This document shows, in pieces, positions 1 to 16,000 of a DNA stretch of 64,000 nt. The stretch comes from Clarkia xantiana subsp. parviflora (taxonomy: Eukaryota; Streptophyta; Magnoliopsida; Myrtales; Onagraceae), in NCBI GenBank assembly GCA_036873135.1, contig JAPTYO010000003.1, forward strand, positions 25,010,001-25,074,000, in the 5' to 3' direction. Made by a program: the position numbers and the translations under genes. Every line of letters starts with the position of its first letter. The stretch's first letter is position 1. Below the pieces are notes generated by a model, which had not been told where the DNA came from, ran no database searches, and saw only the letters and a program-made list of their open reading frames with translations.

Positions 1-3000
1 GTGAATCAATTGGAGATCTGCAGGTGAGGATCAAATCTAGTTTGTGTATTTTGAGAACTTTCCGTAGTAGTAGTAAGTACTGCTTTGGTCTTTGAATATA
101 CCCAATAAGAGTATCTTTCCCTACCAACATAATGCTTTACTACTACAGCCCCGACCTATATTTTAAGGAAACAGGATTTGGGTAACTGGCTTTGTTTAAT
201 CTTATTATTGAACTCGAACTCGGAATTGTCTGCTCATTAGACAATGTCAATCATTTTGACTATTAAAGAGAGCAAGCTACCCGTATAGAGTTTTATTCTG
301 CTCAGAATAAAAATTGAGAGCTTATTTGGTTGTATTGCGTTTGTCATTTGAAGCTTTTAGAAATGTACCTTTATATACCAATCAATTTAGCATTTACTAT
401 CCAAGTCAAAAGAATTTGAGGTAGAGAAGAATGGGAGCCTGCTTGTCATGGAAGCATATTGTGCTTAGAGAAGAATTTGCTAGAATTCTAGTTTTTTGTT
501 AATTTGCGGAAATTTTGATCATGAGATGGATGCATAGTTTCCATCATAAGCGTCGTCATAACTTGAGTGGAATTTTGCAGACTTTCTATAAAAAATCCAA
601 ACAGAGATTTGATGAGGATCTAGAGTTCAAGGAGAGGGCACAAGGAGCTGTAGTTCGCCTACAGGTTAGTCGCATGTTATCTGTTTGTAGGATCTCTGAT
701 ATTTGATTTTTTTGCCATTATTATACAGTCTGTTATTTTCTAATAAAGCAAATGCGGGAATATCGTTGTAACAATTTTTTGGAGAAGGAATGGCAAACTT
801 ATACAGGTTTTCATTATTTTCTTCTGGGATGATTCATTCTTATTTTGCTACTTATGCTTAAGGGCGGGGATCCCAGGTATCGCAAGGCATGGGCACAGAT
901 TTGCGATATAAGCCGCAAAGAGTTTGACAAGGTGTATCAGCGTCTCGGAGTTGAATTAGAAGAAAAGGTATCATTCAGTTCTTTACTCAGAATGACCTTC
1001 ATTATCTTATTGCTTTGTTAGTATCCCGTCCTGGGTTTATAACAGACATGCATCTTGTCCACTAAAGAAAATTTCCTATTGAAGAAAATAAGTGGCTTAT
1101 AAACCTTATTAGTCAATTTTTCAATCTCTGTTTTGATTGTGATCCTCTGTTCTTGCTAGGGAGAAAGCTTCTACAACCCATACATCGCAGGGGTGTTAGA
1201 AACACTGACTGGGTTAGGGTTGGTTGAAGAGAGCGAAGGTGCCCGTGTGATCTTTGTCGAAGGAGTTAACAACATACCTCTAATTGTAGTCAAGAGTGAT
1301 GGCGGCTTCAACTATGCTTCGACAGATCTCACAGCTCTTTGGTTAGAATTCGAAACATCAATGAGGCTTTCACTCAAAATGATTCTCTTTCTGTCTAATT
1401 GACTTGATAGAATCCGTTAATTTGTTTTGCTTACTGCCCGTCACAGTTCTCTTGCTGAACCTATCAGTGGTCCTTTTAACCAGAGAATCTACTACCTAGC
1501 CTGAAAGATAAAACTTTGTCATAGATCAGAGAGTTATTGAAAGTGGGGCTGAAAAAGCCATGGTTATGTAGTACTGTTGACATATATGTTTTCATTCAGG
1601 TATCGCATCAATGAAGAAAAAGCAGAATGGATTATATATGTAACTGATGTTGAGCAGTCTTCACACTTTGATATGTTTTTCAAGGCAAGTGACATTGTCC
1701 TCATCTTTCATGTTTACTTTTCTTATTCATATGGACATTCAGTCCATTTGATCTGCTCTTTGATCTTTTCCTACTATTGCAAGTTTGCAACTTTTTGGCC
1801 AAATGGTATATGTCCATCACTTATCTTTTGTTGGAATGTACTGTTGCACTTTGACATGATTCTGCCCCATGATCTTTTCAGGCTGCCAAACTTGCAGGCT
1901 GGCTTCCGACTGATGGCACATATCCCAAAACGAACCATGTTGGCTTTGGTGTTGTTCGTGGCGAAGATGGCAAACGTTTCCAAACTCGATCCACTGAAGT
2001 AGTTCGACTAGTCGATTTACTTGATGAAGCTAAGATCCGCAGTAAAGCAGCTCTCGTCGAACGTGGTAAGATAGTGCGCTATTTCTCATTTTGGCGTTTA
2101 CCTCTTTATGCAAAGTTGTAGTCTGTAAATATGCTATTTCTCATTTTCTTTGCCTCTGTCTGCCGATTTTGTTGGTAGTGTCTGAATATGATTGTTGATT
2201 TGAATTTCGTTTTAATATATACTATATCATTTCACTGTAGGTAAGGATAAGGAGTGGACAGAGGAGGAGCTCGAGAAAACTGCTGAGGCAGTTGGTTATG
2301 GAGCTGTAAAGTAAGTTTCACCTTAGATATTAGCATAACCTTTAACGACTTATTGATACTACTAGGTTCTATAAAAGTAACTGGATTTTTACTTGAACAT
2401 ATCTCACTGCAACAGCCAACACCTGTGGCTATATTACGATCGTTGTCATATTTATATACACGCATGTTAGGTATTTAGCTTAGGATGCGATGTTGCTTAA
2501 ACCTTGTACTGGTTGCAAATAATCTTACACTGGGTCGTATTTGACAGATATGCTGACCTGAAGAATAACCGACTCACCGGTTACACCTCTAACTTTGATC
2601 AAATGCTCAATGATAAGGTGAGGTCATTTTCTTTGATTTTGTAGTTTGTACTTTATAGCATGGATGTCCTTTTTATTTATAATACAATTTTTTTCTTGGC
2701 GGGCAGGGAAACACTGCGGTGTATTTGCTCTATGCCCATGCTCGAATTTGTTCAATCATCAGAAAATCTGGCAAGGATATAGAGGAATTAAAGAAAGTAA
2801 GTACTCATTACTGCTGCTGCATTCAACACATAATGTAATGATAGATTTGAGGTGTATAAATTTCCCGATCTTCCGTTTTCCAGAATCAATTACTAATTAT
2901 CCTTGTGGGCGAGCACTTATTATTTACTTGATTGTGACAGACTGTAGAACTATCTTTGGATCATCAAGATGAGCGCGCATTGGGACTGCACTTACTCCAG

Positions 3001-3677
3001 TTTGCAGACATAAATTTCATTTTTAGTTAACCCAATCCATCAAATGAGCATCATTCTCGATTGAATCGAGCCGATAACTGTGTTATTTTCTGCCTTTTCT
3101 TCTCCAGACTGTAGAGGAAGCCTGCACAAACCTTCTACCAAATGTTCTGTGTGAATACCTGTACAATTTATCGGAAAGTTTTACAAGGTTCTACTCCACC
3201 TGCCAGGTATGAACTAACTAGTATTTCATCTATAGTTGACGCAACAAGTCGAAGCCATACCCAATTGAAAAATGATATCCAAACACATTTCAAGTAATTG
3301 TAGTATAAAACCTAACCTGTTGAGCCTTTGGCTTTTCCGGCTATACAGACGTATTGAAATTTTTTCCCAGAAGTTGATTGGTTTCTCGAATTGCGGTTGA
3401 ATCCACTTTGAATTTGATATAGCATTGCTTGTGAAAGCATGTTTTGTTTGTGTAAGTCCTATGGACTTGCCCGTTATTGCTTGGAAATTGGAAACCGGTA
3501 TTCGAAAGATTGCTTAATTACAGTATTGATTTCAGAATTTGTAAGTCGGAAAATAATTGTTTGCAGGTGGTTGGATCGGCAGAGGAGGCGAACCGGTTGC
3601 TTCTTTGTGAAGCCACAGCAATTGTTATGCGAAAGTGCTTCCACCTCCTGGGGATCGTACCGGTGTACAAGTTATAA
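1..3677 (+). CDS. Arginyl-tRNA synthetase, cytosolic plant type (5' part missing)
   Basis: Charges tRNA-Arg with arginine (class I synthetase). Coding exons by eye: <1-23, 581-664, 863-967, 1160-1341, 1600-1684, 1882-2065, 2241-2310, 2548-2617, 2707-2796, 2941-3009, 3108-3206 and 3567-3677. They join in one frame to 389 residues; plant enzymes have about 590, so roughly 200 N-terminal residues, including the HIGH-like motif, lie outside the window. Visible family blocks are [23 protein letters not shown], the KMSKS-region equivalent [18 protein letters not shown], and a C-terminal DALR-type anticodon-binding domain ([11 protein letters not shown] to the end GIVPVYKL). Two introns are unusual: the fifth (1685-1881) begins GC, and the tenth (3010-3107) begins AT where GT is expected. 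If that AT donor is not used, translation stops soon after. Identity is confident; function of this allele depends on splicing of intron 10. Confidence 0.93.
1685..1881 (+). other. GC-AG intron in the arginyl-tRNA synthetase gene
   Basis: The junction reads AAG|GCAAGT, which fits the consensus for the rare GC-AG class of U2 introns. Joining at AAG keeps the protein reading [14 protein letters not shown], as expected for the family. The GT four bases further on would shift the frame. Confidence 0.8.
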
Positions 3678-5221
3678 TGCGGTAAGGTTTCATTCATCGT
3701 TCAAAGATCAACAGTTCTGGAATAGTCTTTGAACAGAGTTGTTGGAATTGCGTAGAACCAATAAATTTGGGATTTATGAAAGTAGTAGAAATATAACTAG
3801 CTTTGAGTTTTTTTAGCTATGCTTGATTGTAAGCATATTTATTAGTTCAATTTGAACAACCAAGTTTATTTTATATATGAGCATCTCCTTACAGTTTGAG
3901 ACAGATGGTAGCTGATGTTTGACACTCAAATAAATTGCTAGTGGAAATATTTTTGAATGAACATTCTGCTAATTCAGCTTTTACATTGCTAATTCCGTCA
4001 GGATTTCAGCTTAATTTGGGTATTTTGTTCACATGCGTAAATAAATTACTAGTTGATATTTGCAGGATTAAGTAAATTGCAAGCTTTTGTTCTTCATGTA
4101 TCTTTACCATGCCAGTGATTCTATCTAAGAAAGACCGAAATCGTGACGGATCTAGCAAACTGAAGTATGAGATAGTTGTGCTAACAAAATGATATATTGT
4201 ATATGAATAAATTGCTAGTTAATATTTTGTCATTTGAACAAATTGCTAACGGATGTTTGTAAGTTGAATACACGTAAGAAAGACGGAACTATTAAATTGT
4301 ATGAGATAACTAAACTAACAAAATTTTAATTAAAAAAATGACAACTAATAATTTGTTTTTGCTTTCTTCATCACCTCACCTACTTTAGGATTTAGTAAAA
4401 AAAAATGTTAATCTTGACGAAAATATTAAATAGTATGCATGAGACAACTAAAAATAAAAATAAAATTGTAAATCTTGACGAAAATATTAAATTGTATGCA
4501 TGAGACATCTAAACTAAAAATCCTACAACTAACATCTTATTGGAGTACCACTAGCAATGAGGGTATATTGGTTAAAACGTTTTTTCTAATTGATTTGGCT
4601 TTAAAGTTTCACAAATTCCTTATGGAATTATCTTTGCGGTGACCTGTTTAAAAATAAGTTTTGCCTAATCCACATAACTAGTCAGATATATGAGGAGGTG
4701 AGCCAAATTGAAAGGACTTAACAAGCCGGCCTCTTGATTATACTAGGTTGTTGCTGGGATTACGTTGACGAGGCGGGGTCAGTGCATACGTTTATTGTTA
4801 TTAAGTCTAGTCGGAAAAACTTTAACCGTGAACAAAATAATCTGAACATTACGAAAATTAATAATTAACGGGATGAATATAATAAGTGTTGGTGGAGTTC
4901 ATATGTATATGTCATGATGTGTATCTTGACAGTAATATCCTCTTTCTTTCTATCAAACCCCAAGTTGACTCGAGTTTTACTTTGTGGGCATGGGAAGAGT
5001 GTGGGGTAAAGCAGCAGCAAGCTGGTCCATATTAAGGCAAAAAAGTGAAACATTTATCCACACTTCATGTGGAGAGGTTTCAAAGTTGTTATTTCAAATA
5101 GTAGCTACTTGATGCAATGATATATTGATTATTATTAAAACCAAATAATGCAGCCCTAATCATGAATAGTAATAGCCTTAACATGTGCATATTACATATT
5201 TTAAAGATAAAGTAATGATTG
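3678..5221. other. Intergenic, AT-rich, no gene seen
   Basis: 3' UTR of the tRNA synthetase gene, then AT-rich spacer. It holds diffuse repeats built around AAATTGCTAGTT (about 3930-4270) and a tandem pair of about 66 bp with the core ATCTTGACGAAAATATTAAAT near 4410-4520. Short ORFs here show no family resemblance. Confidence 0.5.
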
Positions 5222-5373
5222 TCCAATGCTGGTTGGACCAACTGGTAAAACGAATTGTGTTTTCAGGCGCGACCCGATGTCGAATCACATTGGAGATGCC
5301 TCATTGGGAAGGGCGTTAACCTAAACGCTCCCGGCCCAAAATTACAGAAGCAAACTTGTATTACAAAAAAAAG
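5222..5373 (+). mobile_element. tRNA-derived SINE
   Basis: A short unit with an internal pol III promoter: box A-like TGGTTGGACCAACTGG near 5229-5244, and box B-like GATGTCGAATCAC near 5275-5287. A unique 3' body follows, ending in an A-rich tail (about 5365-5373). This is the plan of plant tRNA-related SINEs. No clear target duplication was found, so the ends are approximate. It differs in sequence from the SINE family at 25815. Confidence 0.6.
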
Positions 5374-7440
5374 AAATGGTAATTATTGCCTCACTTATCT
5401 ACATTTAAATATTTTTTTTTTTTAAAAACATGTTTAGAATGAAAGGTTGCACCGATTTATTGTAAATTGGTCTATTTAGAGGTCTAAAATACTAGCCACT
5501 TTTAATCAATTGTGATTGACAGACACTCATAATATCTTTCAAAGTATAAAGTCTGAATTTCCATTGGAGGAATAAATAGTTAACAAAATTGAATTGCTTA
5601 TGAACTACGATTCTAGTCATGTGTTCAATATTGAGTTAGATTCCTAAGTTTGTACCTCTTAATTAAGTTGTAGTAGGAGAGATTCATGCGTTTCAAAACG
5701 AAATGCAAAGTTTCAAGTTGAAGAGTGAATTATATATCGGATATGAGTTGTTAAAAGAGTTAAAATATCAGTCTCAAGTCTCAACATGCAAAGTGACCAG
5801 CAAATCTCATCTCAACATGCAAAGTGACCAGCAATTTATTAATTACAGGTGAACTCGGTGTGAGTATAAATTAGTATAAGTTACCCTCCCGATAGTCCAC
5901 TAGACCCTGTTGAAAAAAATAAAAAAATAACATGCAAATACTCAATTTCCAAACTAAGAAAAAAGATACTATGTCAAAATTCTGCAACAAAACTATTTAC
6001 AAATCTGATTCCTGGAAAAACCAAAAACCCATTAGTACACATTGATATGAATCATAAATACAAAGTTTTGTAGTTCTTGTTGTTTGTGGAGAAGAAATGT
6101 ATTTGGTCATCAACATTTCATGTTAGGTGTAGTTGACTCAAATGACAACTTAAGCAATTATTATTGTCATCTTTCCCCAATTAATGCTCTTCACCAATTA
6201 CTAAACCCCAAAATAGCAGTCCAAGTATTAGACTAGCAGCTATTGGGTGCTATTCAAATCTCAACTAGATTATTAATTGTATTGTATAGTAATTAAATGA
6301 CACTTTATTAATTATTAGACTAATATACACTCATTATTAATTCCTAACAAATTGATTATTTTTGTTTAGTTTGGCTTGGCTAGTTGCATATTACAATGGG
6401 ATGGTATTATATTATAGGGTTTTATTAGTTAAATAAATTTAATTACGCTGACCCGTTATGCATAAACCGAACCGTTTATAATAATGTTCTAGACATACCG
6501 GTCTAAATTCTAAATTTGATATCCTAAACTCTCTCTTTATATATAATATACTCCTATTTTATGTTTGCTTAATTAACTAGTTAACTTATTATGATCAATA
6601 CTCTATTGTGTTAAGAATTATGGAATATTTAAAGCTAACTTTGTGGTAAACAACGTTGTGATAGGTTAAAATTTTCATGACCTTTTAAGGTATATATATA
6701 TATATATATATAAATTTTATGCATGGAGCCAATTCCATACGTAGCCTTTTACTATAAAGTGTGGTAACATCATTAGCACATGTCTCAAAATATTCGCTCA
6801 TATTATTTTAATGTTCATATCTATACTCTAATTATATATATGCCATAAACTTAATAGTTAAACTTAGCTAGTATGTATAAGGACTTCACCTGCATGTAAC
6901 CAAAAAATGGTACTTAATAACCTCTTTGTTCAAATTTGTCGTTAAAATGCTACTAAAGATTATAAAATTAATTGAATAACTGTTTAAATATCACAATTAT
7001 ATTTAATTTATTTTAATGTAACAATTAATCCTCTTGGGGCACGATTGAGACCTGATTGAGTCGGTATTCAATTATAATATTAATACAAATCATTAGAACT
7101 TAACTCTGATATTTAAAAAAAAGTATTTGATTAAGATTTTAAAAGTATTTAACAACTTTAAAAAAGTTATTAAACATACAAATCACCATTGTTTATCAAT
7201 ACTACTTCAAATATTTTGATACAAAAAATATTATTGTAAAAACTGTTGCACCATTTCCAGACGTTTTATATATTATTATTATTATTATTATTATTATAAA
7301 AAATATTATGACATAAAAATGAAAATTTAAATAAATTTGGCTTATTCCAAGAAGCGGCTGCAAAAAAGGCCAAGAAGAAAGTGCCAATTCCATTCTATGT
7401 CATCCTTTTCCCCCATCAATCCAAACCCAAAAAAGCTTTA
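5374..7440. other. Intergenic, AT-rich, with SINE 3' relic and microsatellites
   Basis: No gene seen. About 5850-5930 resembles the 3' half of the SINE at 25815-26042 (CTCGGTGTGAGT...ACTAGACC...poly-A). A (TA)n run lies near 6692-6711 and an (ATT)n run near 7269-7297. A short duplication containing AACATGCAAAGTGACCAGCAA occurs around 5784-5833. Confidence 0.45.
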
Positions 7441-7617
7441 CAATTTCTGAAAATGCCAAAAACCCTCTCCATGCATCTCACCAACTTTGCCATCAAAGAG
7501 CCAACAATACATTTCAATACCACAATTCAATTCAAAGTCTCTTTATTTTGTTTTTGGCCAAACAATTCAATTTCTGAAAATGCCAAAACCCTCCATGCAT
7601 CTCACCAACTTTGCCCT

Positions 7618-8140
7618 AAAAGAGAAACTATGTAATATAGTGTGGTTATTAAGCGTCTCATCCCTTCCCGATTCTACTGCCTAAAACTTTTACAATAATG
7701 AATAAAAATATTTTTTTTTCGTTTACATTATACAATATGATACAAGCGTTATTAGTTTTGTGAATTTTTTTTTTTTTTATTTTTAAAAACCTATTAGACT
7801 TAGTGTACAGTTAGACGGGGTGAAGCCTTGAATGTAAAACTTACGTTAGCCCTCTAGAGTTCTCCATGCCCAACAATTCACTAATCCTAATAGGCTTTTA
7901 CTTTTTAGAAGAAAAAAAAAACCACAAGACTAGTAACATTTGTATCATATCGTATAATGTATACGAAAAAAAAGTTATTTTTATTCATTATCGTGAAAGT
8001 TTTACGTAGTACACAAGTAATAAGGCAGAGAAAGGAAGACATTTTCATCCGATGAGAATAAAAAAAAATTTATAATAAAGTATCACTATTTATGCAAATG
8101 GGGCCATCTAGAATCACCTCGTAGGAAAAAAAAAAATTTT
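7618..8140 (+). mobile_element. SINE copy interrupted by a foldback element
   Basis: The left part (about 7628-7670) carries the head seen at 25815 (GTGTGGTTATTAAGCGTCTCATCCCTT versus the box A region of that copy). The right part (about 8055-8140) matches its 3' body and ends in the poly-A tail. The middle is occupied by the inverted-repeat element described separately. Confidence 0.5.
7680..8010. mobile_element. Foldback/MITE-like element with ~85-bp inverted repeats
   Basis: The left arm (about 7682-7764) and right arm (about 7922-8008) are inverted repeats of each other over roughly 85 bp, with a few mismatches. Recognisable anchors are TGATACAAGCG and TTTGTATCAT, and AATGAATAAAAATA and TATTTTTATTCATT. 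There is no coding capacity. The superfamily is not clear because a target duplication could not be fixed. Confidence 0.6.
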
Positions 8141-8843
8141 TTTGCCATCAAAGAGCCAACGTATATACATTTCAATACGCAAATTCAATTCAAAGTCTCT
8201 GTATTTATTTTGTTTTGGCCAAACAATTCAATTTTCTGTCTCCATGCTGACTAAAGTGTGTGAATGCTAATAAATACTATTTCATTTCCCCAAGCCCTTT
8301 TACTGCACGTCTCTGCAACTCAACGTCTCTCTCTGTGTTAATGCTGCTGCTGTTTGGTTTAGGACATATCGAAAAAATATTGTTTTTATGATGTAATTTG
8401 TAACATAAGAACGTTAAGATCTATGAAGTATGAATAAATTTCTTTATTATAAAAGTTGATGTATTTTCTACGAGTGAGGCTAGAAATTGTGAAAATTGAA
8501 GAGAAATTTTCATAAAAAGTGGAATGGACCCATGTATTTGACTGTTTGCATTTTTTTAATTGCTTTCAATTTTTTTTTTACAGAAAAAATGAATGAGTAT
8601 ACTAGATTAATCATGTACGTAATGTTTAAACTCTCCTATTTACGGCAAGATGTTTTTCCGTTTAGGCTTTCCTGCTTAAGGTCTAGGAGTTTACCAGTCA
8701 GATTATCCCGTCAATGTATCCCAACACCAACATAATGTATGCACTTAATAACCTGTCAATATAATCTCATTAGCAATATAAGCAATTCTAATTATCTGAC
8801 GCAATATGTGAGTAAGAGGGTAAACTAGCTGTATTTAGACTAA

Positions 8844-10690
8844 GAGCACTTCCAATAGTAGTGCCTAGTGCCTAGTTCCTAGTTCCATGTTGTAAATTTA
8901 TTATTGTAGAGAGTGCCTAGTGCCTAGTGCCATTTACTGTTGGTCCCTACTGGTAATGATTAAATAGGCACTTGCATTTTCAATAGGAGTGCCTTGTTCC
9001 AAAATGGGAGTGCCTAGTTCCAATTTTTGCCACTGGACGCTGACTAGGCGCCACTAGGCGTGACTAGGATTACTAATATTACTGTTTTGCCATTATTGAG
9101 TGAATAGTGAAGTGGGACAGTGCCTACTAGTAGGAACTCCCAAGTTACTGTTCATGTCGGTGCCAACTTTTTAATATTATTTTATTCGATTGTGTTGTTC
9201 ATCTCTTTGATTGTATATATATTCGGTTACGCTAAGTCAGATAGACAAGAGCCGTAATCAGTCATTTTGAATATTATGTAACATAAATAACGACACGAAC
9301 CAAAATTACTACTTTTTAACTTTGAATCAATTTCGAAATTTACATATCTAATTTGTTTATATGTTACCATGTTGAATAACCGTTAATTCTAAATTTTGAA
9401 ATAGTATAACATTTCAAATTATTAAATATGGAAAATAATTACTACAAAATATTATATTATTTTAATGCATATATATTTTTATATATTTTACGTATTATAT
9501 TATATTATATTATATTATTATATGAAAGAAATATATCTTTTACGATAAATTATTATAAAAATTATACTTTTAGAATGATGTATATATAATATATTTCTAA
9601 TTTACATATATTGAAAATCATATATAAAAACACATGATTAATGCAATAAGCAATTTACTAATATGATCATGGATGTACATAAACGTGAATATGTTGATGA
9701 TGTTGAATTAATATATGTCAATCAACGTATAACAGATATGCACTGATTATGGTGAAATAATAGATTCAATGAATTTGATTGATCAATGTTATTATATCAA
9801 CAATTATACTTATCAATCATTCTGCATGCCGCATGGGGACTGCACCTAATAGTAATTTTACCTTGGTCAAGTAACGTATAATTATTGCAATGAATTGACA
9901 ATAGAGAACTATGGATATGCACGAACCGGTCGGGCTCGAATATGTTCCGAACTGGATTGGTACTGATTAAAACAGTATGGTCCGGTCTGGACTGAATTTG
10001 AAATTAGCACTAAAAATTCTAGACCGATTTTGGACTGGAACTGTAAAAAAAGTCTGGTTCGGTTCAAAACTGGTCCGATCCATTTTCCTATACAAATTTA
10101 CCCTAATTAAAAAAAAAAAAACGAAAAATCGATCCTCCGACAAAACTGATCCAGTTAAAAACTAGTTCAAAACAGTCTGGTCCAGTCAAAAATTAATTTT
10201 TTGAGAAGTATATTACTGGTTTTTGGTCCGGTTCTCCTCTCGCATAATTGGTCTGTTTGGAACCGGTCCAGTCTATACCAGTTCCGAACCGACCGGACCG
10301 GTTATTTTCTTATCCCTATAGAATGTAAATTTTTATTAAAAAATTCAATTACATTTTTATAATTTTGTATATATTTTTCCCTATTTTTTTAATTAAAACA
10401 TCTAATACTTGAATCTCATTATTTATTCATGTCCGTATTTGTAAAAAAATATGAATATATAATTTATATATAATGATATATAATTTATATATAATGAAAA
10501 AATTATATTTGAATTATGAAATTATGTGGGTCCCAATGTAGAAGTGGAACTTGGCCTCCACTACTGGAGAGAGTGCCAATTTTACAGTGCCATTTACTGT
10601 AGCAAATACTGTAGCAGTGCCACTTTGATGAGTTGGCAGTGACGTGGCTGCTGATGTGGAGGCACTAGGCACTTCCTATTGGAAGTGCTC
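8844..10690. mobile_element. Non-autonomous PIF/Harbinger-like element
   Basis: Terminal inverted repeats GAGCACTTCCAATAG (8844) and CTATTGGAAGTGCTC (to 10690) are flanked by TAA on both sides (8841-8843 and 10691-10693). TAA/TWA duplications are typical of PIF/Harbinger and Tourist elements. The 1847-bp interior has no transposase-like ORF. Subterminal regions are rich in GTGCCTAG-type repeats on the left and AGTGCC repeats on the right. A second inverted repeat lies inside, at about 9910-10320. Confidence 0.75.
9910..10320. mobile_element. Nested CCGGTC-rich inverted-repeat element, possibly hAT-like MITE
   Basis: The ends read roughly TATGGATATGCACGAACCGGTC and GACCGGACCGGTTATTTTCTTATCCCTA, which are imperfect inverted repeats. 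The interior repeats GGTCCGGT/ACCGGTCC on both strands. TAGGGATG-like ends with CCGG-rich arms are common in plant hAT-type MITEs. The 8-bp flanks (TAGAGAAC, TAGAATGT) match only partly, so the class is tentative. Confidence 0.4.
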
Positions 10691-10983
10691 TAAGTAACTG
10701 CATTCAATTCGAGTGTTTTTGTTAATGCCGCCTAAACTTCAGATCACGTGCCTGCTGCTGAAACAGAATTATTATCCATAAAGATCCATTTTTCCACAGA
10801 TAAACATCATTTCCATTGATACAATCCTCTCCAAAACCCCCTTTTTTTTTTCCATCTTCTACACCATTATATATATATCTATACAGTACTGGGTAGTTCA
10901 GTGTTTGGTTTCTCCAACATTCTTCCCAAAGTTACAAATTTTCTATATCATTCTCCCCAAATTTCACATTTTTCTGCATCTAG

Positions 10984-14485
<3,502 letters not shown>

Positions 14486-15967
14486 TGTTGTTAACCACCT
14501 TTACTAAGCTATCAATGAAGTAGTAATTAAGAGTATGTCGCTTTGTGTTGTTTTGAGTCAAATGAACATTAGAAAGGGGTTGGTTTATAAAAAGCCATTT
14601 TATTCCAATTTCAATATTAATTCTAAAGAAATATAATTCCGTTTAATTAATTTAGATAATTATGATATACTAGGTGGCTCACCCGCGTCTTGCGCGGTAA
14701 ATAATTTTTTTATATAACTGTTATAATATTACAAAAAAATCTAATTTGATAATGATAATGAAATTGTTTGGTTTTATTTATTAAAATAATTTATTTTAGA
14801 AAATACATTACTACATATTTAAGGTGTATCTATAAACTTATATAATTCATTCTTAACATGTGTCTTGGCAAAAAAAAAATCTTAACATGTGTGAACGTAT
14901 TTTCTATTCATTAGTTAATAGGTTAGCACGTATGGTATAACGACTTTCAGAAATACTCATTACAAACCTTCAAATATTTAAATTAACAATTACTTACTTA
15001 TTAAATATTATTGTCAATTATATCTTATAATATTTGTATATAATAAAGTTTTTATATATTGAACACACGTGTATGATAAGAACTTCTACATTTAATTGAT
15101 AATTTAATATTTTAATTATAATTTCAAGTTATAATGTAAATATAATTGCTTATTTTTGCCAATTTTTTTTTAATTTAATTGCAAACGTATGGTGCTAACT
15201 TATTGTCATACATTAAACATATCAAATTTATAATATTGTATATATAAAAAATATGTAGATAATATTTTATTAAAAAAATGTGTTTTATAATTTTTTTAAA
15301 CGCTTGAGTTTAAATTTCTACTATCCTCATCTTTTTATTTTTAATTTATCTACTCATTTTTATCAATATAAATTCAAGAGACTAAACATACTTATATATT
15401 GATTATATTCAATAAAGATATATCAACTATGCGTTATATATTGTAGTTTTAATTTATTCGTTATTTATTAAACAACTGCTATTTCACATGAATTGTCTAT
15501 TTGTTTATATAGTCTTATTATTTTGAACATATTTTTTATGTTTTATTTATTTTCAGCAATTTAATGCTTACCAATTTAAAGTAGACGTTTCTAGAGTAAA
15601 TATAATTAAATAAGAATTAATTAGTATTCAAGTACAAAGATATTATGTTAAATTACCTATGTAAATGTAAATGCAATATTAAATATTTATGTAAACATAA
15701 ACGAATAAACAATTAACTATTATTTCTAACTTGATACTACTAAATTGACTTATGGTTTATCTTTTCCACAGCAAAGTCATTTGTTTGCTTTGTCATATAT
15801 CGATGATACTGCATGAACACCAACATGATTTGCGGTACATAACTCAAGTTACATTACTAAAACCAAACTGATCAAAAAAATTACAAGAAAATGATCAATT
15901 GCAATATATGCTGCATTGTTGATAATTTTTTTTCTCTATTTGATGGGTTTGCAATGGATGTGATATA

Positions 15968-16000
15968 TCTATTATATAATGGCCAAAGGCCATTTTGTCT
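15968..16000 (+). mobile_element. Helitron 5' terminus, plus orientation
   Basis: A|TCTATTATATAATGGCCAAAG, also found at 53181. The matching 3' end was not located here, so only the terminus is supported. Confidence 0.45.

Larger units (their letters stand above)
7441..8243. repeat. Tandem duplication whose second copy is split by a SINE
   Basis: A unit of about 125 bp containing CATGCATCTCACCAACTTTGCC occurs complete at about 7440-7562. It recurs from about 7567, is interrupted after CAACTTTGCC (7615), and resumes at about 8141 with GCCATCAAAGAGCCAAC, continuing to about 8243. TTTGCC appears on both sides of the interruption and could be the target duplication. Confidence 0.6.

Noticed and set aside
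3010..3107. U12-type AT-AC intron
   Set aside because: The donor ATAAAT does not match ATATCC and the intron ends CAG, not AC.
5222..5290. A functional tRNA gene
   Set aside because: Box A and box B are present but the cloverleaf stems do not pair well, and a SINE body with poly-A tail follows.
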